Made by a program: the position numbers and the translations under genes | Assembly (NCBI RefSeq): GCF_000003815.2 | Contig: NC_049996.1 | Location: 4,599,482 to 4,663,481, forward strand | Length of the DNA stretch: 64,000 nt | Reading direction: 5' to 3' | From: Branchiostoma floridae | Taxonomy: Eukaryota; Chordata; Leptocardii; Amphioxiformes; Branchiostomatidae | Notes under the pieces: model-generated | The model's input: only the letters and a program-made list of their open reading frames with translations | Told to the model about the DNA's origin: nothing | Databases searched by the model: none | Part shown: positions 48,293 through 60,769 of the stretch, piece by piece | Numbering within the stretch: position 1 is the first letter of the stretch | Layout: each line of letters starts with the position of its first letter

Positions 48293-50385
48293 CTGTAAAA
48301 CTTTGGAAATATTCATGGTGTGGAATTGGATACTTCTAATGGTTTCTAAATAATGATAACAGCATTCTACCATTATTTACCATTTTCTACCATTTTTTGT
48401 AAATGGTTCAGTGGGCTGGGAAGATAGCAATTCACAAATCCTTGCAAAGTGTGGTTGGGTGCCATGCAACTATGGCCCACCACAAAGGATCCACCAGTGC
48501 CCAGCAGGGAAATCTAAAATTTACAGAATGATGCAACAATAAGGCATACTTTAATGGGAGCAATAAACTAATTTTACCATTTGGCAAAGTTTACAAATAT
48601 TTGTAAATATTTGTAAATGTGAAATAATCCCACAGAGGTTTCACAATTATTGTACATAAAGATATTTTTGTACAGTTACTTTCAAAATATTTCTAAAATA
48701 TTCGAAGGAATTCAAATAGATGAGTATTTTCTTAGTCAATGTTTTGAAAAGAATTCGATTATTGTGGCTTAGGTATTCTTTTAATCAAAATGATTCAGAC
48801 TAATTACAAATACCACCTAAAAACCCTCACGGTGACTTGGAATGGACTCAATGTCAACCGAATGACCTGAAATTCGACTTGATGGGTGCTTTGGATATAT
48901 GGCCCTAGGACTTGTCACAATGACATCCTCAAAACATACGTAAGAGTTGGAATAAACGGTGATATCCAAGACGGTACAGGTTCGAAATACATATCACGTC
49001 TGATCAATACAGGAAACAAGTTCAAATCTAACCTTGACCTTATAACCCACATGGAAATAAAGTGATAACAGGCGTGCGTTTCTTGTTTCTTGTGTAATGA
49101 CATGCCTTAAGGAAGAGTAGCAACCGTAATGTTTTGACTGAAAGGCCCAAACCTGCCCTATATTAGGAGTTTAAACGACAAGGTAGGAATTCTGTGTGAT
49201 GCCTATTACTCAGTTATGTTCCGTTCAAGATTTGAAAAATATTTCAGTAACGTTACCTCTTCTGTGGTAGTAGTCAAATCGCTCTGTCGGGTTGCTATCA
49301 CTCAATGTTGCTCCAGGTGTGTCCTTACTGGCCTTACTCAGTACACAGGCACCAGGAATGTATTTGGTGTCATAATCAAACGACAGACAGGATCCAGCAG
49401 GAACAAGAGATGTTCCCGCTAAACACCGTTTGGCGCACTCTTCCACGCTTATGCCTGCTATCCGTTCATCGTTGTGGCCTGGTAGCACTTTTTTGTCGTA
49501 ATGGACAAACGAGGATAGCGACGTCTTTGCTTCTGAAACAACATGGTTGGTCTGTCAAGCAAACGTATGAGAAGAAGGTAAATATTCATCATAACGTTAT
49601 TGCGCAACAATTGTACAAGGTACAAAGCATGGCATCTACTGATACATAACTACAGTTCTATAAGGTTAATCTACTTAATACTAGGGTGCATGGTATGGGA
49701 TGAAAATGGCCTTTTACAATCATGAGAGGGATTGATAGCGTCTAGACATTCTATGATATATTTTCCTATGTATACCTTACAGGGGTTGTCACATGTCATA
49801 ATGTAACTAACGGTGGGTCCCCTAACTTAAGTTTATTATCTAAGTCCATTGAGGTAAATCCATGTATGTAAGATGATAGCCTTGTGTACAATAAATTGCG
49901 TATAACAGAATGTTTAGGGCATACAATCCTAAAGTGATATTCATCTTCAATTTGCTCTGGACTGAATGAGAAAACCCTCTGGTCGATGTCTATGCTTCAT
50001 TTGTGAGTTAAATATGTCACCACCACGCAAAACTTCAACTGGACAGGATGACAGGGCAACTTTGTCACAAATGATATGTACGTTACGTTGATGGTGGAGC
50101 TACGTTGTATTTCACGTTTACTGCATTGCCAATGGGAACATATACTTCTAGTAAGTGTTTTACGTGAAATGTCGTCGCTGGATGGCGCGTGTTTATATTT
50201 GACGAAAGTTCGTCTGAAATTGCGACAGAGTTCGTCCTCTTGTTACCAGAGTTCAAGACCTCCAAAATGGTAGAAAAGAGAATATTAGGCGATGGTGTAT
50301 GATCTAAGAACCCTGGTAGTGGTGCAGCCAACATATGTCGGGAAGCATATGTTTAAATACTGTTTAACTATGCTACTTATATTTT
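48293..50385. repeat. Segmental duplication, copy B (left part)
   Basis: Colinear with 1-2100. Small indels occur (for example a ~25-bp deletion near 49985 relative to 1690-1720). It contains PAN exon copy B. Confidence 0.96.
49257..49532 (-). CDS. PAN/apple-domain exon, copy B
   Basis: 276 nt, acceptor TTGTTTCAG, donor GTAACG, phase 1-1, open throughout. It encodes SSFVHYDKKVLPGHNDERI, the helix EECAKRC, CLSFDYD, GACVLSKASKDTPG and ERFDYYHRR. It is two codons longer than copy A (IPGAC versus SIC region). It carries about fifteen amino-acid differences and two synonymous ones relative to copy A. Neighbours on the same strand are the Cys-rich exon (63147-63344, 5') and the kringle exons (3'), with matching phase-1 introns. 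Confidence 0.88.
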
Positions 50386-50458
50386 AGCCATACCATAGGT
50401 ATGGTGAAATATATTGTATTCGTAATACGTTTATGAAGTTTAGACATCCAGGTAAGCA

Positions 50459-51068
50459 ATATTCAAATACAATTCAATCTCTACAACTGGATAAAAAACG
50501 GATATTTGCTTCCGGACGTTTCCAGTGACATCCATCACTCTTCATCAGCAAAAGCAGAATGAACTAGTCAGAACAATTCAATACCAGTACAGCTAACTAG
50601 AAAAACTGGTTTAACCACTAAATCGTTAGGATCATATGCGAAAGGTTACACAAATGTAAATCATGTTAGCATAGTTCCTATGGTAAGACAATACCACAGG
50701 AAAGAAACTATTGTCCTATGTGGTGCAAGGCGGGATCTACAACCCCACTTTGAACCGGAAGGGAGGACTGCGCGTAGAACTTTCCAGTACATGGGACCCC
50801 GCCTTGCACCACAAAGGACAATAGTTTTTTCTGGTATTGTCTTACCATAGGAACTATGCTAACATGATTTACATTTGTGTAACCTTTCGCATATGATCCT
50901 AACGATTTAGTGGTTAAACCAGTTTTTCTAGTTAGCTGTACTGGTACTGAATTGTTCTGACTAGTTCATTCTGCTTTTGCTGATGAAGAGTGATGGATGT
51001 CACTCGAAACGTCCGTAAGTAAATATCCGTTTTTTTATCCAGTTGTAGAGATTGAATTGTATTTGAAG
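50459..51068. mobile_element. Giant foldback element, ~300-bp arms
   Basis: The left arm starts TTCAAATACAATTCAATCTC and the right arm ends with its complement at about 51066. Intermediate blocks pair in order: AACTAGTCAGAACAATTCA, GTTTAACCACTAAATCGTTA, CATATGCGAAAGGTTACAC, ACCATAGGAACTATGC and AAGGCGGG. The loop is around 50735-50795. It lies in the 2.3 kb that is unique to duplication copy B. Confidence 0.95.
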
Positions 51069-51079
51069 AATTGTATTCG

Positions 51080-51730
51080 TAATGTTTCTTCTTTCTCCTG
51101 TCAAATCTTCAAATCGATTCAACTCCGTCGTTCCTGGACCGAATTACTTGAAATTTGGCACAAGGGTAGAGAGGGTCAATACCTAGGTGATTTTTTCTCA
51201 TTTTTTTTTTCATATCTTTCTGTAAAATGATTTTATTCCTTTTTTTGCAATTTTTATGTACATTTTGCCCCCCTGTACCCTGTTCTTACAGCCGAATGAC
51301 CTGAAATTTGGTACAAAGGTGCATTGATCATATGCCCACAAAAATCTAAAAACAATTTTGGCATACGGTACAGCAAAATGCTTAATTTTGGCATTTTTTG
51401 CCATTTTTTGCACCAAAAATGGCTCCTATACCCCCATTTTACAACCAAGTGACCTAAAATTTGGTATAGAAGTGCCGTCTACATATGCGCACATGAATTC
51501 ATTAACGCTTTTGGCACAACAAAATGCTTAATTTTGGAATTTTTGGGCCATTGTTTGACCAAAAACGTATGCTTTTGGCTCCTGTTCCCTGGTCTTGTAA
51601 CCAAATGACCTACATTTTGGTAAATAAGTGCACTAGATATTCATTCAAATGACCCATGTATAATTTCTGGCATAAAACACTTCAAAATGATATATTTGGG
51701 GACTTTTTTGGTAATTCTTCACTGGCCAGA
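51080..51730. repeat. Diverged repeat units (CCAAATGACCTAAAATTTGG)
   Basis: About four units of roughly 140-150 bp, each with AA(G/C)(T/C)GACCT.AAATTTGGTA, a CATATG near the middle and AAAATGCTTAATTTTGG. Confidence 0.75.
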
Positions 51731-51884
51731 GGGTCGTTGACCTCTCCCACCTCAAGACAGCATGTGCACATGTCTATATATACTAGTAACTTGATTAAAG
51801 AGGGAACCAATCACGTAGCCTGAGTCAACATCCCGAAGGGGATTGGCAGCCAATCAATGAGCCCGGTGTTTAATAATGTGGACG

Positions 51885-52600
51885 AGTCCATTCTGGCACG
51901 GAGGGGGGACATTTTTTTTAAATTCATCTTTGGACTGTTGATTATATAATGTCTCTCAGTGGGAGTATTTTTGAACTGGACTATTTTGCAATTTTACATG
52001 GGGTGTACTGGAAGAGTCCATTCTTGCATGGAGGGGGGCATTTTTTTAAAATTTGTTTATAGACTTTGGTGATTTGATATGTCAAAGTGTTTGAGTCTGG
52101 TTATTTTTTGACTGCAATTTTACATAGGTTGTGCTGGAAGAGTCCATCCTTAAATGGGGGATTTTTAAAATCCATTTTTTTGGACTTTGGTGATTACGTC
52201 CAAGTCCAATTTTATCGCATGTATTTTTGGACTGCACCACTTTACATAGGGGCATTGCAAGAAGAGTCCATTCTTGCATGGGGATGTTTTCAAATTTAGT
52301 TTTAGAAAGGTGATGATTCAATATTCAATTTTTAGTGGAAGTGTTTTTGGACTAGTCTATTTTACCTTTTCATGCCTTTTTTGCTTAGTTCAACCTTGGC
52401 GATGTTTTCAGTGGGAGTATTTCTGGACTGGTCTATTGGGCAAATTCACATGGGGTGCATTGGAAGAGTCCATTCTTGCACTAGGAATTTTGTAAGATTC
52501 ATTTTTGGGTGTCATTAAGTTTAGTGGAAGTGACTTTTAAACAAAAGTGTTCGATTTTTGCACATGGGTGATTTTGGAATAGTCTATTGTTGCATGGGGA
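51885..52600. repeat. Diverged satellite, ~110-130 bp unit, about 6 copies
   Basis: GGAAGAGTCCATTCTTGCAT recurs near 52011, 52136, 52262 and 52463, with GGGGG(A/C)ATTTTTTT and TTTTTGGACT between. Confidence 0.88.
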
Positions 52601-52655
52601 GGGAGATGGCTGAAATATGCTGCATGTGCTCTCAAGCAAATGTCGGCCTTTCTAG

Positions 52656-53085
52656 TCTTTTATTACTTCCTTCCAAATACCCTATAAAGTTATACATCAT
52701 TACAAAGGTTAGGGTCTCTATTTTTCAAAAAAATTAGCATAGTTAAAACAGGTTGTTTTGCAACAATGACAGTTCGCAACCGTCAGTTCGCAACAAGGCA
52801 AGTCTTTTCGCAACAGTGAATGAATACATGATTGCATGAATGAATGAATGAATGAGTGAATGAGTAAATGAGTGAATGAATGAATGAACGAATTAATGAA
52901 TGAATGAATGTATGAATGAATGAAAGAATGAAGGAAGGAAGGAATGAATGGATGAATGCATGACAGAATGAAGGAATGAAGGAATGAGTGAATGAATGCA
53001 TGGTTGCATGAATGAATGAATGATTGAATGAATGAATGAATGAATGATTGAATGAATGAATGAGTTAACGAGCGAATGAGTGAAT
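52656..53085. repeat. Segmental duplication, copy B (right part) with (GAAT)n
   Basis: CTTCCTTCCAAATACCCT to the GAAT array matches 2105-2570. The GAAT array runs from about 52815 to 53085. Confidence 0.93.
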
Positions 53086-53095
53086 TAATGCACCC

Positions 53096-53246
53096 GTGGG
53101 TTTGGTAACACCATATGTTAATCACATGACGTTATAGCTAGTGACGTGTATCATCAGCCAGGCGGAGTCCAGATGGTACACTGACTGAAGATACACGTCA
53201 TTAACAATGACGTCATGTCATTAGCATATAACATTACCAAACCCAC
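53096..53246. mobile_element. Foldback MITE, ~150 bp
   Basis: GTGGGTTTGGTAA at the left and TTACCAAACCCAC at the right, with internal pairing (TATGTTAAT / ATTAGCATA; GACGTGTATC / GATACACGTC). Confidence 0.88.
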
Positions 53247-54055
53247 TGGCGATGAATGAATGAATATTTATTATACACCAAGCCGGTATAGTCTTGTAAG
53301 GCACACTAAGTAGGAAGATTAATATTAATATTCTCATGTCATGTAAGGTCAGGAGAAGAAAAGCCTTCAAGCACAATGGAGAAACAGTGAATAATTTCAT
53401 TCCGTTTTTAGGCCATTATAAGACAAAAAGAAGACATAAGTGTAATTTTGATTCCTCTTGGACTTCGTTGCAGTCTTCGAATGGGGGTGTTTTTTATTAG
53501 GGGGGGGGGGGCGTTGGTTCGCGATTTTCAACGGTGGCTGGGTTCTCTTGTGCCGGGAAAGGGAGTTTGCCGAGGAAGGGAGTATGCTGTGAAATTGAGT
53601 TTGCCGTGATAGCGATTTTCCCCCATCCCGAAGACTGCGTTCAGTCTGCGTCTTGGTAATTGGCAAAGGAAAATAGACGGGGAAAAAATCGCTATCACGG
53701 GAAGTTCTCTCCACACTTTCCGTCGTTCCTCCATTTTGAACCTTCAATTGAAAATGGGCCAAAGACTAGATCTTAAACTGGATTTCGGCGAAAACTCCGG
53801 TTTATGGTCCCTCCGGGCGGTCAAATGCGCGCGGTCAATTTGCGCTTCACACCTACATTCTTTCCCTCTCGCCCATAATCCCCATTCAAGACTCATTAGG
53901 GTATCCATGCTGTTTTTTGACGATTTTAAGTCGCTTTTATTGGGCTTTCTATTTTGTCATTTTTCTTGAATTCTGCCAGCCAATACAAGATACAATACAA
54001 AATAGAAAGCTCGCTTTAAATAAAACGACTAAAAACGTTAAAAAAGCCGGAGCCT
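53247..54055. other. Unclassified, partly palindromic, no gene seen
   Basis: It contains an inverted pair CCGTGATAGCGATTTTCCCC (53610) and GGGGAAAAAATCGCTATCAC (53680). Open frames here have no recognisable domain. Confidence 0.45.
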
Positions 54056-54059
54056 AACT

Positions 54060-57000
54060 TCTGCTTAGAGAATATATAAGGCCTACATGGAAACACTTCA
54101 AACTTTGTGGGCAACCTTCCTGTTTGAACGTTCTGTTAGAGCTGTACAAGTTACCCGTAGGTAATAGTGCTAGTCAATTACATACAGCATTACAAACTTT
54201 AGAAAACAACAAGAATCCATCCATTTTCCCGTCGGCCACATGCACAGTTTAGGGTAAAGTCTATCAGGCCTGCATTGAAGCACTTCCAAATGCGTGGTCA
54301 ACATTCCTGTTTGGGCGTCCCTTAAAAGCTGTCCAAGTTACCCGTAGGTAATAATGCTAGACCAGAATCCTAAATATCTTATAATCTTAAAACATGACAT
54401 TTTAGTGTTCTACTGCATTCCTAACTTTAGAAAACGACAAGAATCCATTTATTTTCCCGTCGGCCACAGTCTAGGGTAAAGTCTGTCAGGCCTGCATTGA
54501 AACACTCCAAAAAGGGGTGATCAACATTCCTGTTTGGGCGTCCCTTCAAATCTTAATTAGAATTCCATCATGTAAGTCTTCCCTTTGGCTATCTACATAT
54601 CAAAAAACATGACGATCCGTCAACGCGTTTATATTTTCTCATTAATTATGCAAATGAGATCAGCATCTGCATGATTAATATGAATTGATATTTCTGTCTT
54701 TCTCAGCTAGATATGTGACAAGTTTGAAAGTCCTATCATGAAATGCAGTGGATTTATAAACTTTCCTCATTAATTATGTAAATTAGTTTCATGATTTGCA
54801 TAATTAGTATTTCATAATGTACATTGTTACTTGGGCTATCTACATACCAAAAATCGTGATGATTCATCAACACGTTCTCGAGTTATACTCGTCCAAAGTT
54901 TGAAAGGAAATCGGCGACTGCAGTTCCAAACAAGCCGCTAGGGGGTCTAAACTTATAGTACTTACTCTCTGCCCCAAGGGCTATCTACCACTCAAAAATA
55001 ACCACGGCATGTCCAGAACACGAGATATCAAAAATTGAGGTTCTGCTGCAGTACCTTAGCAAGCCGCTAGGGGTCCCATTATCGAACTTGACCTTTGTTT
55101 TCTCGACCCCTATCCACCTACCAAATATTATCGGGATCCATCCAAAGCTTCTTGAGTTATGCTGTTAACACACAGACAGACAGACTCACAAGCCTAAAAC
55201 ATAACCTTAGCCATTCTGGCAAAGGTAACAACAAGAATCCTTCCAATTTCCCGTTGGCCACAATTTAGAATAAAAACTATTAGTCCTGCATTGAAACACT
55301 TCAAACTTTGTGGTCAAATATGCATGTTTGGGCGTCCTTTTAAAGCTGTACAAGTTACCCGTAGGTATTATAATGCTAGACCAGAATCCTATATGTCTTA
55401 CAATCTTAAAACAGGACTTGTCAATGTTCTACCGCATTCCTTACTTTAGAAAACAACAAGAATCCATCCATCTTCCCCTCGGCCATCGTCTCGGGTAAAG
55501 TCTATCAGGCCTGCATTGAAACACTCCGAAATGCGTGGTAAACATTTCTGTTTGAGCGTCCCTTCAAAGCTGAACAAGTTACCCGTACTACGGCCGTAGG
55601 TAATAATGCTAGACCAGAATCCTAAATAGCTTATAACAACAAAACATGATTTTTCAATGCTCTACAGCATTCCTAACTTTAGAAAACGACAAGAATTCAT
55701 CCATTTTTCCCCGTGGGCCAAGGTTTAGGGTAAAGTCTATCAGGCCTGCATTGAAACACTCCAAAATGCGTGGTCAACATTTCTGTTTGGGCGTCCCTTC
55801 AAAGCTGTACAAGTTACCCATAGGTAATAATGATAGACCAGAATCCTATATATCTTATAATCTTAAAACAGGTCTTTTCAGTGTTTTACAACATTCCTTA
55901 CTTTAGAAAACAACAAGAATCCCCCCATTTTCCCGTCGGCCACAATTTAGGGTAACGCCAATTAGTCCTGCATATGCATTGAAACACTTCAAAATGAGTG
56001 GTCAACATTCATGTTCGGGCGTGCTTTTAAAGCCGTACCAGTTACCCGTAGGTAATAATGCTAGACCAGAATCCTATATCTTCTAATCTTATACCAGGAC
56101 TTGTGAATGTTCTACAGCATTTCCTACTTTAGAAAACAACAAGAATCCATCCATTTTGCCGTCGGCCACAGTTTAGGCTAAAGTCTACAAGGCCTACATT
56201 GAAACACTTCAAACATTCCTGTTTGGGCGTCCCTTTAAAGCTGTACAAGTTACCCGTAGTCAATAATGCTAGACCAGAATCCTATATATCTTATAATCTT
56301 AAACCAGGACTTGTCAATGTTCTACAGCATTCCTAACTTTAGGAAACGACAAGAATCCATCCATTTTCCCGTCGGCCATCGTTTCGGGTAAAGTCTATCA
56401 CGCCTGCATTGAAACACTCCAAAATTCGTGCTTAACATTTCTGTTTGGGCGTCCCTTCAAAGCTGTATAAGTTACCCGTAGTCAATAATGCTACACCAGA
56501 ATCCTAAATATCTTATGATCTTTAAACAGGGCTTTTTAGTGTTTTACAACATTCCTTACTTTAGAAAACGACAAGAATCCATCCATTTTCCCGTCGGCCA
56601 TCGTTTCGGGTAAAGTCTATCACGCCTGCATTGAAACACTCCAAAATTCGTGCTTAACATTTCTGTTTGGGCGTCCCTTCAAAGCTGTACAAGATACCCG
56701 TAGTCAATAATGCTACACCAGAATCCTAAATATCTTATGATCTTTAAACAGGGCTTTTTAGTGTTTTACAACATTCCTTACATTAGAAAACGACAAGAAT
56801 CCATCCATTTCCCGTCGGCCAGAATCTAGGGTAAAACCTATTAGTTCTGCATTTAAACACTTCAAAATGCGTGGTCAACATTTCTGTTCGGGCGTGCTTT
56901 TAAAGCTGTACAAGTTACCCGTAGGTAATAATGCTAGACAAGAATCCCATGTGTCTTATAATCTTAAAACAGGAGTTTTCACTTTCTACAGCATTTCTAA

Positions 57001-58030
57001 CTTCAGAAAACAACAACAATCCATCCATTTTGCCGTCAGCCACGGTTTAGGTTAAAGTTCTGCATTGAAACACTTCAAACATTCCTGTTTAGGCGTCCCT
57101 TTAATGTTAGTATACAAGTTACCCGTAATCAATAATGCTAGACCAGTATTCTATATATATCTGATAATCTTCAAACAGGACTTGTCAATATGTTCTACCG
57201 TATTCCTAACTTTAGAAAACAACAAGAATCCATCCATTTTCCCGTCGGCCATCGTTTTGGGTAAAGTCTATCAGGCCTGCATTGGAACAGTTCAAAATGC
57301 GTGGTCAACTTTCCTGTTTGAGCGTCCCTTCAAAGCTGTACAAGTTAGCCGTAGGTAATAATGCTAGACCAGAATTCTATATATCTTATAACAAGAAAAC
57401 AGGACTTTTCAATGCATTACAGCATTCCTAACTTTAGAAAACGACAAGAATCCATCTAATTTTCTGTGGGCCACGGTTTAGGGTAAAGTCCATCAGGCCT
57501 GCATTGAAACACTCCAAAATGCGTGGTCAACATTTCTGTTTGGGCGTCCCTTCAAAGCTGTACAAGTTACCCGTAGGTAATAATGATAAACCAGAATCTT
57601 ATATGTCTTATAATCTTAAAACAGGTCTTTTCAGTGTTTTATAACATTTCTTACTTTAGAAAACAACAAGAATCCATCCATTTTCCCGTCGGCCATCGTT
57701 TCGGGTAAAGTCTATTAGGCCTGCATTGGAACAGTCCAAAATACGTGGTCAATATTCCTGTTTGGGCGTCCCCTCAAAGCTGTGCAAGGCATCCGTAGGT
57801 AATAACGCTAGATCAGAATCCTATATCTTATAATCTTAAAACAGGACTTGTCAATGTTCTTCAGCATTCCTAGCTTTAGAAAACATCAAGAATCCATCCA
57901 TTTTGCCGTCGGCCATCGTTTCTGGTAAAGTCTATCAGGACTGCATTGAAGCACTTCAAACACAAGTTACCCGTTGCTAATAATAATGCTAGACAAGAAT
58001 CCTATATGTCTTGTAATCCGAAAACAAGAC
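54060..58030. repeat. ~222-bp satellite, about 16 monomers
   Basis: The monomer contains CCTGCATTGAAACACT, GTTTGGGCGTCCCTT, AAAGCTGTACAAGTTACCCG, TAATGCTAGACCAGAATCC, ATCTTATAATCTTAAAACAG, TCTACAGCATTCCTAACTTT and AATCCATCCATTTTCCCGTC. Spacing varies from about 185 to 240 bp. The array is broken at 54545-55235 by an unrelated dispersed repeat. Confidence 0.95.
54545..55235. repeat. Dispersed repeat family inserted in the satellite
   Basis: It contains GGCTATCTACATACCAAAAA, TCTGCTGCAGTACCTTAGCA, CATTATCGAACTTGACCTTT, GATCCATCCAAAGCTTCTTG and CACAGACAGACAGAC. Related sequence occurs at 27510-27660 and, on the other strand, 63520-63990. Confidence 0.8.
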
Positions 58031-59760
58031 TTTTCAATGCTCTACAGCTTCATTTAGTTCAAATTACGGGATACAGCAACAACTTAAGTAATACCAATGA
58101 GCTTTATCTTGGTAATACGTCTGCAAATAATATCAAACTTAGTGAAAGTAACAATCGGCAGGAGAGTTTTCCTTTTCTGATCAGTGGAAGTGGAACTTGT
58201 TTCTAAAAGGCAACCTCACCCACTCACGTTTGTCTTACATAACGCCCTTGATCTAAGATACTATGTTCTTCTACGTGTTGTCGTCACATTGATTTAGAGG
58301 CATTTAGAGGCTCCACTGTTTTCGTATTGAACTGAAATTATGATTAAGGATTTCTTTGTGCTTCCTACACGGAATGCGTTGACGGTCAAGTCTTGCCGGT
58401 TTTAGATTACGATTTGTTTAGACAAATTACCGCCATTGTTTGTTCCGGCACCAGCTGTTGCATACATTTTCGTGTGTTGATTTTTGCTATTGTCTTTATG
58501 ACGCTCCAAACACCCAGGTTGACCATGGGCAATAGGCCTCGGAATTTTTTTTGTTGGCCCCAACAAAGAGGAGATACTGTCCTAGTACACAGTGGTGCCA
58601 CACAAGCAAACTGGCACTCAAGCCGAGTCACCAGACAATGGCCACCCGCTGCGCTCATAAAACGCCCCCATCTGAGCTAGCCCTCCTTGCTGGAAAAATC
58701 ACGCTCCGCTCGCTGGTCGCCTAGGGCGACCTTCTGGTGTTGATCGCCTTCGGCGATCTTCGGGTTCCTTCGCTCGGAACTCGCCGACGTTCGACACCCG
58801 CTCGGACGGTCGATCCCGAGTACGTACATGAACTAGTACTTCTTTTTATGGTCATACTCGTAACATCCACGACAACAATTCCTTGGCCTACCGCCTGTGG
58901 GTTGACCTCTGTTACCATATTCATCATCATCAGTCAACCATATTCATCATCGTCAGTCAACCATATTAGTGACGACTTTCCATATACATGTACTTGATCC
59001 ATTAGCTTTCTTAGAGGCGTTTAGCATGTCCATGTTAGAAAAAAAATCTATTTCAAACCCCAGTGTATGTCCGCTTCTGCTTATATATAATGCGCATTTT
59101 TGTTAATTTCATTGCTGGCTTGTGTGCCGTTCGCTTGTAATTGCTATTAAGCAAACCAATAAGATCGAGAGTCCTCTATTGAGTTAAATCTGTCCTCGGC
59201 ACAAACACAACTATGCCCATGATAACTGGTTCACCATTTCCGTTGTTGTCTGTTCAGTGGGGTCACTTGTTGACACATCAATTTGGCTCTTTGAAATAGT
59301 ACTGACGATAATTTCTAATTTTAGTTGGCCGTACTGCTTACACAAAATATTTTGAACAGACCGGTTTTACAAACTGGGTCGATAAATTTCAATTAGTAGA
59401 TCAGTAACCTCTTGAATCTTTTCAACTGTTTGGTGGTACACAAAGGAAGAGCTGGAAGTGATACACAAAGGACGACCAGGTGCATGGTCATGAATTTCGG
59501 TGCTTTCACTTGTAAATTAGATATTCGGTAACGTAGCAGTCGCGCGCGAGGGGAGGGGGGTTCACACCTTTTGTTTTGACTGAACGATAGATAATGACTT
59601 TGCCCAAGGCTTTGTATAGCTTACAACGAATATTGTAAGGATTTTCACAAATATTTAGCCCATAAAACGGACAAGAGCGGTGTGGAATAAAAAAAAGGCA
59701 GCTTTTGTATTGAACGTGTGAAGTCAGAAAATAACACTCGCTTCTGGAGTGGACTGCCCT
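58031..59760. other. No gene established
   Basis: Mixed repeats. 58690-58800 holds three consecutive short hairpins: GGTCGCCTAGGGCGACC, GATCGCCTTCGGCGATC and GTTCCTTCGCTCGGAAC. No exon is recognised. Confidence 0.5.
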
Positions 59761-59764
59761 TTAA

Positions 59765-60663
59765 CCCTATCTAGACGGGGGGGGGGGGGGCTAAAAGTGC
59801 CTGCGCCAACTTTGACGTTCTATAACTGCCAAACGACGTATGCTAGGACTACGAAACTTTTCCTAAAATATTGTTGGTAAAAATTCTGCGAAAAAAAAAT
59901 TAGTTTGTGATTTTTCCTGTTGCCATGGCAACGGGTTTCTGACAGGCATATTTTACCAAATTTACTAATTTCAGTTTGAATTATGGGATTTCAAGGTTTT
60001 ATTGCTAGACCAAACTTCTTTATCTATATCATTAACATCCCGTGTAATTTGAAGTTACATTTCTAATTAAATATTCATGATTTATGCTAATTTGATGACG
60101 TCATGGGTCAAAATCCAAGATGGCGGACAATTACATTTTCAATGTTATTTTTACTCAAATACCGTCAAAATCTTTTATTTTCTTACAAAACACAATTACT
60201 TTAACTTTTTTAGTCCAGTTTTATTGGGTTTTGTGGTTATATGTGGAAAGAATCGTATTTTAGAAAATTCAAGCTTGCCGATCCAAGATGGCGGGCAAAT
60301 GACGTCATTTTCTGACGTCATATAGGCGTCAGTGCCGTCGTCATTGGCAACAAAAGACTTGGCAGACTGAGACACCAATACTGTAACCTTTATAGTCATC
60401 TTTTTGTTTAATACCTGTAAGTATAGCTGAAATTTCATATTTAGACGATTTTAGCCCAAAATATGACATCATGACGTCATAATTACGTCATATTACGTCA
60501 TAACGATACAAAACTTACACAAAATATAAAACTTTACTAGAACATCATTTCCTCCAAATTTGGTGGTCGTAACCCTAGCCGTTTTGCAATTACGAAGGGG
60601 GGGGGGGTCAAAAGAGCCTCCCCCCGGTCCCAGGTATACCAAAAAAGCCCGGTCTAGATAGGG
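59765..60663. mobile_element. piggyBac-like MITE, 899 bp, with TTAA target sites
   Basis: TTAA at 59761-59764 and 60664-60667 flank terminal inverted repeats CCCTATCTAGACGGGG and CCGGTCTAGATAGGG. TTAA duplication and CCC ends are the piggyBac hallmark. No transposase is encoded. The interior carries several AAGATGGCGG and TGACGTCAT words. A left half-copy is at 9120-9520. Confidence 0.93.
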
Positions 60664-60769
60664 TTAAAGTTGTACATAAGTATTCGTCGATCGTCTTGTT
60701 GCCTGGAGGCAAATGTTATAAAATAGGGGCTTTATATATAAACGTTAGCAAACTTACCTTTACATAGTC

